Shown here: in pieces, positions 46,575 through 54,451 of the stretch
How the letters are laid out: the number at the start of each line of letters is the position of its first letter
Position numbering within the stretch: the stretch's first letter is position 1
Assembly (NCBI RefSeq): GCF_000716335.1
Contig: NZ_KL591013.1
Span: 65,515 to 129,514 of the forward strand
Source: Streptomyces sp. NRRL S-118
GTDB lineage: Bacteria > Actinomycetota > Actinomycetes > Streptomycetales > Streptomycetaceae
Length of the DNA stretch: 64,000 bases
Direction of reading: 5' to 3'
Program-made: the position numbers and the translations under genes
Notes under the pieces: model-generated
Database searches by the model: none
Told to the model about the DNA's origin: nothing
Seen by the model: only the letters and a program-made list of their open reading frames with translations

Positions 46575-46950
46575 GCGGCCGCACACGCGCACCCGTATGT
46601 TTTCAGCCAACTTCCGGGATGTGGCCGTTCCTTGCCGAAATGGCCTGCCAACCCCCTTGTCACCAGGCGAGAAAGCACCTTCCCCGTCCGAGGAACCCTA
46701 TGCGGATGGGCCATGCACGCGAGGCGCACTTCCCTGCGGGCCCCACGAGTGGAACGCTTCGTGATCGAATGCTTCGCGCCAAGTTGCCTTGTCGACATAG
46801 TCCCGGATGCGGAACTTGTCACGCCGGCGCCACGGGACGCAGTAGATTCGATCATGACTATCGAAGACTGGGGACTCGTGCAAAACCGAGGGGAAACGTG
46901 CAGGAGCGACAGGACCGAGGAGACGCGAACACCGAGGGGGGCTTAGCGTC
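46575..46950 (+). promoter_or_regulatory. adpA leader and promoter region, with possible leaderless uORF
   Basis: 376 bases without an ordinary gene. A candidate -10 element TAGATT (46843-46848) lies six bases before ATG 46854, which opens a 30-codon frame (MTIEDWGLVQNRGETCRSDR and on) ending TAG at 46946, four bases before the adpA ATG. A TTGTCA (46816) is a possible -35 but 21 bases away. CTTCGCGCCA at 46772-46781 matches the AdpA-binding consensus TGGCSNGWWY on the reverse strand at 9 of 10 positions, suggesting autoregulation. Confidence 0.45.
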
Positions 46951-48126
46951 ATGAGCCAGGACTCCGCCGCGCCGGAGAACGGGCGAAAATTGTCCGGACG
47001 GCGCCGTCGCGAGGTCGTCGCAGTGCTGCTGTTCAGCGGCGGCCCCATCTTCGAGAGTTCCATTCCGCTCTCCGTGTTCGGGATTGACCGCCAGGACGCA
47101 GGAGTGCCCCGCTACAGGCTGCTGGTCTGTGCGGGCGAAGAAGGGCCGCTGCGCACGACCGGGGGACTGGAACTCTCCGCGCCGTACGGCCTGGAGGCCA
47201 TCAGCAGGGCCGGTACCGTCGTCGTGCCGGCATGGCGGTCGATCACTTCGCCGCCACCGCCCGAGGCGCTCGACGCGCTGCGTCGCGCGCATGAGGAAGG
47301 CGCCCGCATCGTCGGGCTGTGCACCGGTGCCTTCGTCCTCGCGGCGGCCGGTTTACTGGACGGCAGACCGGCGACCACGCACTGGATGTACGCGCCGACG
47401 CTCGCCAAGCGCTATCCGTCGGTCCACGTGGACCCGCGGGAGCTCTTCGTGGACGACGGCGACGTACTGACGTCCGCGGGGACGGCGGCCGGAATCGATC
47501 TCTGTCTGCACATCGTGCGGACGGACCACGGCGCCGAGGCGGCCGGGGCACTCGCCCGGCGGCTCGTCGTACCGCCGCGGCGCAGCGGCGGGCAGGAGCG
47601 GTATCTCGACCGCTCGCTGCCCGAGGAGATCGGCGCCGACCCGCTGGCCGAAGTGGTCGCGTGGGCACTGGAGCACCTCCACGAGCAGTTCGACGTGGAG
47701 ACGCTCGCGGCCCGCGCGTACATGAGCCGGCGGACCTTCGACCGGCGCTTCCGTTCACTGACGGGCTCGGCACCGCTGCAGTGGCTGATCACCCAGCGGG
47801 TGCTGCAGGCGCAGCGGCTGCTGGAGACCTCCGACTATTCGGTGGACGAGGTCGCGGGCCGCTGCGGGTTCCGCTCGCCGGTGGCGCTGCGTGGCCACTT
47901 CCGGCGCCAGCTGGGCTCGTCGCCGGCCGCTTACCGGGCCGCCTACCGGGCCCGGCGCCCGCAAGGCGACACGGCACCGCCGCCGACGTCGGTCGTGGAG
48001 ACCGTGTTGCCGCCGGCCAGGCGGCACGCGGCGGCGGCCTCCGCCCCGGCGGGGGCGACGGCGGCCTCCGGGCCGCCGGAGCCGGTCGGCAGACCGGCCT
48101 TCCCGGGCCAGCGCAGCGCACCGTGA
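46951..48126 (+). CDS. adpA: AdpA (BldH) developmental master regulator, AraC family
   Basis: 391 residues. N-terminal DJ-1/PfpI-like dimerisation domain ([20 protein letters not shown] to about residue 190; [16 protein letters not shown]) followed by an AraC/XylS DNA-binding domain from about residue 230 ([39 protein letters not shown]). Codon 135 (47353-47355) is TTA, the rare leucine codon read by the bldA tRNA, a hallmark of adpA. Followed by orn and tRNA-His as in other streptomycetes. It activates genes for aerial growth, sporulation and secondary metabolism. Confidence 0.96.
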   Translation: MSQDSAAPENGRKLSGRRRREVVAVLLFSGGPIFESSIPLSVFGIDRQDAGVPRYRLLVCAGEEGPLRTTGGLELSAPYGLEAISRAGTVVVPAWRSITSPPPPEALDALRRAHEEGARIVGLCTGAFVLAAAGLLDGRPATTHWMYAPTLAKRYPSVHVDPRELFVDDGDVLTSAGTAAGIDLCLHIVRTDHGAEAAGALARRLVVPPRRSGGQERYLDRSLPEEIGADPLAEVVAWALEHLHEQFDVETLAARAYMSRRTFDRRFRSLTGSAPLQWLITQRVLQAQRLLETSDYSVDEVAGRCGFRSPVALRGHFRRQLGSSPAAYRAAYRARRPQGDTAPPPTSVVETVLPPARRHAAAASAPAGATAASGPPEPVGRPAFPGQRSAP

Positions 48127-48130
48127 CGAT

Positions 48131-48179
48131 GGGCCGCGGCGGAGGGGGTGCACGACCACACCCCCTCCGGCGCGGCCCA
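48131..48179 (+). terminator. terminator between adpA and orn
   Basis: A long GC hairpin: GGGCCGCGGCGGAGGGGGTG pairs with CACCCCCTCCGGCGCGGCCC with one bulge or mismatch and a short loop, right after the adpA stop. Confidence 0.8.
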
Positions 48180-48194
48180 TCTAAGGTAGGACGC

Positions 48195-48815
48195 ATGAAC
48201 GATCGCATGGTGTGGATCGACTGCGAGATGACCGGGCTCTCGCTGACGGACGACGCACTCATCGAGGTGGCCGCACTGGTCACCGACTCGGAACTGAACG
48301 TACTCGGTCACGGCGTGGACATCGTGATCCGCCCGCCGGACGCCGCCCTGGAGACCATGCCCGAGGTGGTGCGCCAGATGCACACCGCCTCCGGCCTCCT
48401 CGACGAACTCGCCGCCGGCACCACCCTCGCCGATGCCGAGGAGCAGGTCATGGCGTACGTCCGCGAGCACGTGAAGGAGCCCGGCAAGGCTCCCCTCTGC
48501 GGAAACTCGGTCTCCACCGACCGCGGCTTCCTGCTGCGCGACATGCCGACCCTGGAGGAGTACCTCCACTACCGGATCGTCGATGTCTCCTCGGTCAAGG
48601 AACTGGCCCGCCGCTGGTACCCGAGGGCGTACTTCAACAGTCCGGAGAAGAGCGGCAACCACCGCGCGCTCGCCGACATCCGCGAGTCGATCGCCGAGCT
48701 CCGCTACTACCGCGAGGCGATCTTCGTCCCCCAGCCGGGCCCGGACTCCGAGAGGGCCAGGACCATCGCGGCCCGCCACGTCCTGCCCGCGACCCCGCCC
48801 GACCCGGCCGCGTAA
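48195..48815 (+). CDS. orn: oligoribonuclease
   Basis: 206 residues. DEDDh 3'-5' exonuclease that degrades short RNA (2-5 nt) and linear di-GMP. Exo motifs are intact: WIDCEMTGL (Asp, Glu), [11 protein letters not shown], and the C-terminal [10 protein letters not shown] with the catalytic His and Asp. An AAGGTAGGA sequence precedes ATG 48195. Conserved neighbour of adpA and known to matter for growth and development. Confidence 0.95.
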   Translation: MNDRMVWIDCEMTGLSLTDDALIEVAALVTDSELNVLGHGVDIVIRPPDAALETMPEVVRQMHTASGLLDELAAGTTLADAEEQVMAYVREHVKEPGKAPLCGNSVSTDRGFLLRDMPTLEEYLHYRIVDVSSVKELARRWYPRAYFNSPEKSGNHRALADIRESIAELRYYREAIFVPQPGPDSERARTIAARHVLPATPPDPAA

Positions 48816-48955
48816 CCCGCGTGCGGGGGCCGTCCACCGGCCCTGCCGACCCACCGCCCGACCCCGCACCGACCCGCCACCCGAAAGGCGGGAGCGAGCA
48901 CCCTCTCGGACCCTGTACACTTTTTCTCGGCCGGTCGGGAAAAAGACCGGTCGTG

Positions 48956-49028
48956 GTGGGTATAGCTCAGCTGGTAGAGCACCTGGTTGTGGTCCAGGAT
49001 GTCGCGGGTTCGAGTCCCGTTACTCACC
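48956..49028 (+). tRNA. tRNA-His (anticodon GTG)
   Basis: A complete cloverleaf: acceptor GTGGGTA/TACTCAC, D-arm with AGCTCAGCTGGTAGAGC, anticodon stem CCTGG/CCAGG with loop TTGTGGT (anticodon GTG), and T-arm CGGGTTCGAGTCCCG. C73 at 49028 and G at 48955 (the histidine-specific G-1) fit tRNA-His. No CCA is encoded. TACACT at 48916 may be its -10 element. Confidence 0.97.
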
Positions 49029-49034
49029 CTGATC

Positions 49035-49074
49035 GACGAAGGGCTGACCTGTGGGAACAGGTCAGCCCTTCGTC
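49035..49074 (+). terminator. terminator after tRNA-His
   Basis: GACGAAGGGCTGACCTGT pairs perfectly with ACAGGTCAGCCCTTCGTC (18-bp arms, 4-base loop). Confidence 0.9.
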
Positions 49075-49177
49075 GTACCCGGCTGTGCACGCCCCCGGCG
49101 GGCTTCGCCGCCCCCGCCTTCCGCCGGCCCGGCCCCCCTCCGCGGGTCGCACAGCCGGCGCGACCACGCCCCCGGTG

Positions 49178-49704
49178 TCAGCGCTGAGCGGTCGTGCTGG
49201 CCCCGTCCAGTGCTTCGCGAATGATGTCCGCGTGCCCGGCGTGGTGTGCCGTCTCCCTGAGCAGGTGCAGCAGGATCCGGCGCGCCGTCCAGTGGACGGG
49301 CTCCGGCGGTGACCACGGGGTCGTGGGCAGCGGCACGCTGCGGTCCAGGTCGGCGAGGGCCGCCACGGCTTCCTCCGTCGCCCGCGCGGCGGCCCGGTAC
49401 TCCTCCAGCAGCGCGGCCAGTGTCTCGCCCTCGGCCATGCGGTACTGCCCCAGGTCGAGCATGCCCTCCGGCAGTTCGCCGTCGCCCTTGACCATGATCT
49501 GCGTCCAGACCCGCTCGCCGCGGGCGAGGTGCTTGACGATGCCGCCCAGGGTCAGCTCGCTCACCGTCGTGCGCCGCGCGGCCTGCGCGTCGCCGATCCC
49601 GGGACGGTGATCAGCAGCAACTCCCGCTGCTCCGCCAGCGCGCGCAGCAGTTCGCCCTTCTCGCCGGAAGGAAAGGAGACATGGTCGTCCGTCGATGTCG
49701 TCAT
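49178..49704 (-). pseudogene. frameshifted DinB-family (DUF664) protein gene
   Basis: The N-terminus reads MTTSTDDHVSFPSGEKGELL to ELLLITV in one frame (from ATG 49704). The next frame continues RPGIGDAQAARRTTV and SELTLGGIVKHLARGERVW to the stop at 49178. Joined, they give the usual DinB/DUF664 sequence, which needs a reading like LLLITVRGIGDAQAARRTTV. The break is at about 49601-49605 (GTCCCGGGATC), consistent with one deleted base. The metal-binding His motif region (LLRETAHHAGHADIIREAL) is intact. Either a pseudogene or a sequence error. Confidence 0.75.
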
Positions 49705-49903
49705 GAGCCGACCGTAGAGGTCAACTAGGTCGGAATCTGTCCGCCATGGCACTCAGAGGGAGACGGCGAACGGGCCGGAACGGGCACGGCACCCCGGCGG
49801 GGCCCGCACATGTGTGCCGGTGGCACCGAAACCCCGGCACGGCCTCCCGCCAAGCGGTACGTTCCAGCTCCCCACACCCACACGCCAGCACCGAGGGGAT
49901 CCC

Positions 49904-50512
49904 GTGAGCCACCAGCATCCGGCGGGCCCACCGCCGTATCCGCCGCAGCAGCCCTACGCGCCCTACCCGCCGCCTCGGCCTCCTCGGAACGGGATGTCCG
50001 CCGGCGCCGTCGTCGCCATCGTTCTCGGCAGCGTCTTCGGCGTCCTCGTCCTCATCGGGATGGCCGGTGCCCTTGTCGGCAGCGCCCCGGACGACGGAGC
50101 CGCACCCCAGCGGAGGACGCCGCCCACCGCGCCGGCTCCGGAGAAGACCGCCGCTCCCTCCGGGGAACCGGAGGTCGCGCAGGACGCCCCGGTCCGGGTC
50201 ACCGCGAAGAAGACGCCGTTCACGCCGGGCGTCCTCCACGACGGCGGCACGTACACCAGCGTCTCGGTGACGGTCACCAACAACGGCGGCAAACCGATCG
50301 GCATCAATCCGCTGTACTTCAGCATCACCGACACCGTCGGAGGCAAGCACACGGCCGAACTGGGCGTGGACGACCAGCAAATGGACACCGTGGACCTTGC
50401 ACCGGGGGAGAACATCACCGGCGTCATCACCGGTAAGGGCAGCTTCACACCGCGGTACGTGACGTACGTCGAGGGCTTGTTCGGCGACGGTGTGCGCGGC
50501 AACGTGACGTGA
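49904..50512 (+). CDS. membrane-anchored DUF4352 protein
   Basis: 202 residues from GTG 49904, preceded by GAGGGGA. A Pro/Tyr-rich N-terminus (PPPYPPQQPYAPYPPP) is followed by a single membrane segment (AGAVVAIVLGSVFGVLVLIGMA), a disordered linker, and a DUF4352 immunoglobulin-like extracellular domain (YTSVSVTVTNNGGKPIGINPLYFSI). Such proteins are common in streptomycetes and thought to be surface adhesion or sensing modules. Function unknown. Confidence 0.85.
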   Translation: MSHQHPAGPPPYPPQQPYAPYPPPRPPRNGMSAGAVVAIVLGSVFGVLVLIGMAGALVGSAPDDGAAPQRRTPPTAPAPEKTAAPSGEPEVAQDAPVRVTAKKTPFTPGVLHDGGTYTSVSVTVTNNGGKPIGINPLYFSITDTVGGKHTAELGVDDQQMDTVDLAPGENITGVITGKGSFTPRYVTYVEGLFGDGVRGNVT

Positions 50513-50574
50513 CCTGGGCGCCGCCGGAGGCCATGCGGGGCGCCCACCAGGCGAGTTCGGCGACGTCCCGGGGA

Positions 50575-50883
50575 CGCGCACGCGGCGGGCCGGTCAAGGC
50601 GCCGCCCGCGATGGCCTCTCGGAGGACTGGAGCCAGCGGTAGAACTCCAGCTGCCGGTCGAGGCTGGTCGCCCAGTCCTGCGCACCGGTGGCCGACTTGG
50701 GCCTGAGCGGGGGGTACTCGCTGAGCGCGTAAGCGGCGAGGGGGTTCTGGTAGCCGCCGTGGGCGTGGCTGGAGCCGATGCGCCAGGCCCAGCCGCGGAG
50801 GCGTCGGTGGCGCCGCCCCAGGCGTAGTACCAGCTCATCAGGTAGTGGGCGCTGTTCTTGCCGGTGCCGGCGCCGATCGGACG
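50575..50883 (-). pseudogene. GH48 cellulase (cellobiohydrolase) relic
   Basis: On the reverse strand about 100 residues of a GH48 catalytic domain remain, split by frameshifts. Frame 1 (50883-50791) reads [20 protein letters not shown] and GATDASA. Frame 2 (50794-50594) reads [20 protein letters not shown], then [20 protein letters not shown] and [18 protein letters not shown] third frame then gives IAGGA. This follows GH48 enzymes nearly residue for residue. Intact domains have roughly 600-650 residues, so both ends are lost. The remaining copy cannot be functional. Confidence 0.85.
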
Positions 50884-50935
50884 AATCACCGCGCGTCCCG
50901 GGCGACGGCACCACGGGCGTCCCCGCGCCGTCACC

Positions 50936-52426
50936 TCACCGGATTTCGAAGAAGGGCGGTTTGCCGTACTCGCTCTCCCGGTTGGCGACGACGAAGCCGG
51001 CGCGTCCGGGCAGCAGCTCCATGTCCGCACCGACCGGGATCCTCCTGCCGGTCACGGGCAGCGGCTTGCCGGTCTCCGCGCCGGTGCGCGGGTCGAGGAG
51101 CCAGATCTTCGCGTCGTCGTACGAGACGCTGGCCAGCACCGCGACGCGCCCGTCGGGCCGCTCGGCCACGCTGTCGACGGGCTGCGGGATGCGGCGCATC
51201 CACAGGCGCCGGCCGTCGGCGAGACGGAACGCCGCCACCCAGTGCGGGCCTGTCTCCCCCGGCACCCCGAGCGCGGTGACGAGGGTGTCGGGCGTGGTGA
51301 ACAGCGGGCGGGCAGGGCGTACGGCCGTGCTGCCCGGCTCGTCGGCGAAGGGCAGTTTGCCGTCCGGGCCCTCCAGGCGGATGTGCGCTCCCGCGCGTCC
51401 CGACGCGTCGAAGGCGAGGACCGCCTTGGTGCCGCGCACGTCCGACTCGGTCAGCCGGATGACGGCGGGCTCGGTCGACAGGATGCTCAGCTCGTCGGCG
51501 TCCGTCTCCGTGGGGAGCTTCGTCGCCCACAGCTCCTTGCCGGTCGCCGCGTCGAGGGCGATGAGGCGGTGCGTGGCCGCGTCCTCCAGGATGTCCGGCC
51601 GGCACTCCTCGACGAAGAGGGCCCGCGCCGCGGAGGCGTCGACCGCCAGCGCCTCGCAGTCCTCGGCGAGCTTCCGCTTCCAGCGCTGCTTGCCGCCGTC
51701 GGCCGCCAGGCCGCGCACCGCCGTGTCCTCGATGACGACGGCGGTGGTGTCGGCGAGGGCGATACGGCCGGTGCGGGCGAAGGGGTACTCGTCCGCCGCG
51801 ATCGCCTGCTGCCACACCTCCTTGCCGGTGTCGAGGCGTACGGCGGCGACCTTGGCGCACGGCTTGTCGTGCCGGCCGATCCCCACCAGCCCGACGCCGC
51901 CGACGGTGCGGACGCTCATGGCGCAGACCTGGTGGCGCGCGGGAGCCGTCCAGGTCCAGCGCTCGTCGCCGTCACGGGTGGCGAAGCCACTGAGCCCGTC
52001 GGCCCTGGCCCGTACGACGGTGTCGCCCGCGTGCCAGTTGCCGAGCCCCTCGGTGGTGTCGGGCCGGTCCTCGTCGGCGCGCCAGCCGACGGTGTACACC
52101 GGGCCCTCCAGGCTCCGCTGGGCGGCCCGCGCGGGCCACAGCGCCGCCAGGATGCCGGCGACCAGCAGCGCGGACAGCCAGCGCCCGCGGATCGGCGGCG
52201 AACCCGCGGCGGCGACGATCAGGGCGACGATGGCCGCGAGGAACCCGACGATACCGAGGCCGGTGGCCCATCCCTCCACCGAGTCGTACCCGGGCAGGCA
52301 GCCGTCCGTGCAGTCCCCGCCGCGCTTCCCCATCCGCACGGCGCCCACGATGAACATGACCGCGGAGCCGATCAGGCCCCCGGCTCCGACGACGGCGGCG
52401 CCTCTGACCACCTGTAGTGCACGCAC
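50936..52426 (-). CDS. membrane protein with PQQ-like beta-propeller domain
   Basis: 496 residues from GTG 52426, five bases after GGGGGG. Three or so membrane segments occupy the first 115 residues (VVGAGGLIGSAVMFIVGAV; LGIVGFLAAIVALIVAAAG; LSALLVAGILAALWP). A beta-propeller-like extracellular part follows, with repeated Trp/Gly blades (RDGDERWTWTAP, DTGKEVWQQAIA, DGGKQRWKRKLA, ATGKELWATKLP, ADGRRLWMRRIP). This resembles PQQ-binding-like repeat proteins that act as sensors or scaffolds. No enzyme residues are apparent, and the function is unknown. Confidence 0.83.
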   Translation of the reverse strand: MRALQVVRGAAVVGAGGLIGSAVMFIVGAVRMGKRGGDCTDGCLPGYDSVEGWATGLGIVGFLAAIVALIVAAAGSPPIRGRWLSALLVAGILAALWPARAAQRSLEGPVYTVGWRADEDRPDTTEGLGNWHAGDTVVRARADGLSGFATRDGDERWTWTAPARHQVCAMSVRTVGGVGLVGIGRHDKPCAKVAAVRLDTGKEVWQQAIAADEYPFARTGRIALADTTAVVIEDTAVRGLAADGGKQRWKRKLAEDCEALAVDASAARALFVEECRPDILEDAATHRLIALDAATGKELWATKLPTETDADELSILSTEPAVIRLTESDVRGTKAVLAFDASGRAGAHIRLEGPDGKLPFADEPGSTAVRPARPLFTTPDTLVTALGVPGETGPHWVAAFRLADGRRLWMRRIPQPVDSVAERPDGRVAVLASVSYDDAKIWLLDPRTGAETGKPLPVTGRRIPVGADMELLPGRAGFVVANRESEYGKPPFFEIR

Positions 52427-52530
52427 CCATGCCCCCCACGGACAAGTGAAAATCGAACGATCGCGTGCGGGAATGTACCGCGCAGTCGATCTCCACCGCT
52501 GCCGCTGTTCACGACGGAGACCATGCGCGG

Positions 52531-52840
52531 ATGAGCGAGCACGGCTGTGCGGCGACGGCGCACCAGGCGGACCGGCGCTGTGAAGCCCCCCGTCCCCGGC
52601 GTGCCCGGACGCGGTCCTCGCCTTCAGTGCGCGGTTCCAGGGGTACGGACCGATCGTCCACGACGGCGGTACGGCGCTGACCGGCATCTCCTCCGCCCGT
52701 GGTGCGGCGGGCGGCTGCCGGCGTCCAGCGGGACCACTGGTGCGGCGGGCTGGAGCCCCGCGGCATCGCCCCCGCTGGCAGGGACGAGGTCCCCCCGGAG
52801 TTTCCCGGGCGGCGGATGGCTGCGACCGGTGTCCGTGACC
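52531..52840 (+). pseudogene. DUF6980 zinc-ribbon-like protein relic
   Basis: Read across three frameshifts, the plus strand gives a recognisable protein: MSEHGCAATAHQADRRCEA (from ATG 52531), CPDAVLAFSARFQGYGPIV and HDGGTALTGIS (from 52602), PWCGGRLPAS (from 52697), and QRDHWCGGLEPRG, then IAPAGRDEVPPEF (from 52726). These match in order the DUF6980 family pattern CPDA, FQxYG, VHDGG, CPWCG, WFDELE. Each junction is explained by losing one base or gaining two. No intact reading frame remains. Confidence 0.7.
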
Positions 52841-52902
52841 CGCGCACCCGCCGTGACCCGCACACCGCTGCCCCGCCGCACACCGGCACCGTGCCCCTCG
52901 CG

Positions 52903-52942
52903 CCGGTGCGAGCAGCGCCGTCCCGGTGCGAGCAGCGCCGTC
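52903..52942. repeat. perfect 20-bp tandem duplication
   Basis: CCGGTGCGAGCAGCGCCGTC occurs at 52903-52922 and again directly at 52923-52942, in the noncoding stretch downstream of cebR. Confidence 0.85.
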
Positions 52943-52998
52943 CTCCCGGTGGGCCGAGCCCCACCCGGCCCGGCTCCAGCGCCCGTGGGCCGGCTCGC

Positions 52999-53121
52999 AG
53001 GCGCAGGCCGACTCGGAGGGCAGTCCGACTCAATGCAGACCAGCTCAAAGGTGCAGACCGACTCAGAGGTGCAGACCGACTCAGAGGTGCAGACCGACTC
53101 GGAGGTGCAGGCCGGCTCCCG
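52999..53121. repeat. 18-bp minisatellite downstream of cebR
   Basis: Three nearly identical tandem copies of GTGCAGACCGACTCAGAG start at 53051, 53069 and 53087. More diverged copies flank them (about 53000, 53033 and 53105). The array ends near the cebR stop (53126). Apart from this, the DUF6980 relic and the 20-bp duplication, the 52427-53125 interval shows nothing supportable. Confidence 0.85.
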
Positions 53122-53125
53122 GCCG

Positions 53126-54154
53126 TCAGGCCGAGTCCCGCACCACCAGTTCCGTCGGCAGCACCACCTGGCGCGGCTCCGAGCCCGTGCCGGTGATCTC
53201 CTGGAGCAGTACGCGGGCCATGCGGCGGCCCATCTCCTCGATCGGCTGGCGCACGCTGGTGAGTGCCGGGTCCATGTGGCGGGCCACCGCCGAGTCGTCG
53301 ACGCCGATCAGCGCCACGTCGTCGGGGACGCGGCGCCCCGCGTCCCGCAGCACCGCGCGGGCCCCCGCCGCCATGACGTCCGACGCGGCGAAGACGCCGT
53401 CCAGGTCGGGGCGGCGGTCCAGCAGCTCCCGCATGGCGCGGCGGCCGCCCTCCTCGGTGAAGTCCCCGGTGGCGACGAGGCGTTCGTCGGCGGGCAGCCC
53501 GGCCGCCTCGATGCCCTGGCGGTACCCGTCGAGCCGGCACTGTGCCACGTACATGTCGAGGGGGCCCGTGATGGTGGCGATCCGGCGGCGGCCGCGCCCG
53601 GTGAGGTGGTCGACGGCCGAGCGGCCCGCGCCCACGTTGTCGGAGTCGACGTACGCGGCGGATTCCGCCTCCGTGCGGCGGCCGTTGAGGACGGCGGGCA
53701 GCCGCAGCTCCTGCACCACGTCGGGCAGCGGGTCGTCCCCGTGGATGGAGACCAGCAGGACGCCGTCCACGCGCTGCGCGGCGAGGTACTGCTCGAAGCG
53801 CTGCCGCTCCTTGCTGGAGCGGATCAGCGTGAGCAGCAACTGCACGTCCGCGTCCAGGAGCTCGGCGCTGACGCCCCGGATGATGTCGAGGAAGTACGGC
53901 TCGGCGAACAGCCGCGCCTCGGTCTCCGGGATGACGAGGGCGACGGCGTCGGTGCGGGCGCCGGCGAGGGCGCGGGCGGCGCGGTTGGGGACGTACCCCA
54001 GCTCGGCGATGGCCTGGCCGACCGCCTCCTTCGCACGGTCGCTCACCCGGGGCGAGCCGTTGATCACCCGGGACACCGTGCCGCGTCCCACCCCCGCCCG
54101 GGCCGCGACCTCCTCCAGCGTGGGCCTGCCGGTCTGCCGTCCGCTCACCGCCAT
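53126..54154 (-). CDS. cebR: cellobiose-responsive LacI repressor
   Basis: 342 residues from ATG 54154; a GTG two codons later is an alternative. LacI helix-turn-helix (PTLEEVAARAGVGRGTVSRV, then INGSPRV) followed by an effector domain (DAVALVIPETEARLFAEPYF to VALIGVDDSAVARHMDP). It is divergent from cebEFG; bglC lies downstream, and all three target sites carry the TGGGAGCGCTCCCA CebR box. CebR represses cellobiose uptake until cellobiose or cellotriose binds. Confidence 0.94.
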   Translation of the reverse strand: MAVSGRQTGRPTLEEVAARAGVGRGTVSRVINGSPRVSDRAKEAVGQAIAELGYVPNRAARALAGARTDAVALVIPETEARLFAEPYFLDIIRGVSAELLDADVQLLLTLIRSSKERQRFEQYLAAQRVDGVLLVSIHGDDPLPDVVQELRLPAVLNGRRTEAESAAYVDSDNVGAGRSAVDHLTGRGRRRIATITGPLDMYVAQCRLDGYRQGIEAAGLPADERLVATGDFTEEGGRRAMRELLDRRPDLDGVFAASDVMAAGARAVLRDAGRRVPDDVALIGVDDSAVARHMDPALTSVRQPIEEMGRRMARVLLQEITGTGSEPRQVVLPTELVVRDSA

Positions 54155-54262
54155 CGGCCTCCCATCGAACGTCGCGCATCGCATGAGGTAGTGACCCAGT
54201 CAACCTAGAGGGTGCCTCCTGTACCGCCCGCAGCGGGAGTACCGGTTTCACCCTTACGATCT

Positions 54263-54276
54263 TGGGAGCGCTCCCA
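54263..54276. promoter_or_regulatory. CebR box 1
   Basis: TGGGAGCGCTCCCA, a perfect 14-bp palindrome, between cebR and cebE; nearer to cebR and likely autoregulatory. Confidence 0.93.
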
Positions 54277-54417
54277 CCGTACGGCAAGGGCGTTCCGGGG
54301 CGCCAGCCGCGCCTCGCCCGGCCCCCGGCGGGCCGCCACCCGCACCCCGCCGAACCTGCCGCGGACCGCGGGCAATTCGCGTCCATCCCTTGACACCCAC
54401 CCGCCCAAGCCACATCG

Positions 54418-54431
54418 TGGGAGCGCTCCCA
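54418..54431. promoter_or_regulatory. CebR box 2 (cebEFG)
   Basis: TGGGAGCGCTCCCA, identical to the other two boxes, 20 bases upstream of the cebE ATG. Confidence 0.95.
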
Positions 54432-54451
54432 CAGACGACGAGGAGAGTGCA

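Noticed and set aside
46632..46946. 104-codon frame in the adpA leader as a normal gene
   Set aside because: Poor third-position GC and no homology; only its last 30 codons were kept as a possible uORF.
48916..49074. Integrated element with attachment site in tRNA-His
   Set aside because: No integrase gene and no duplicated 3' end of the tRNA was found within the window, although decayed genes follow.
50936..52426. PQQ-dependent dehydrogenase
   Set aside because: Blades resemble PQQ-like repeats, but no catalytic or PQQ-binding residues are seen and membrane helices precede the domain.
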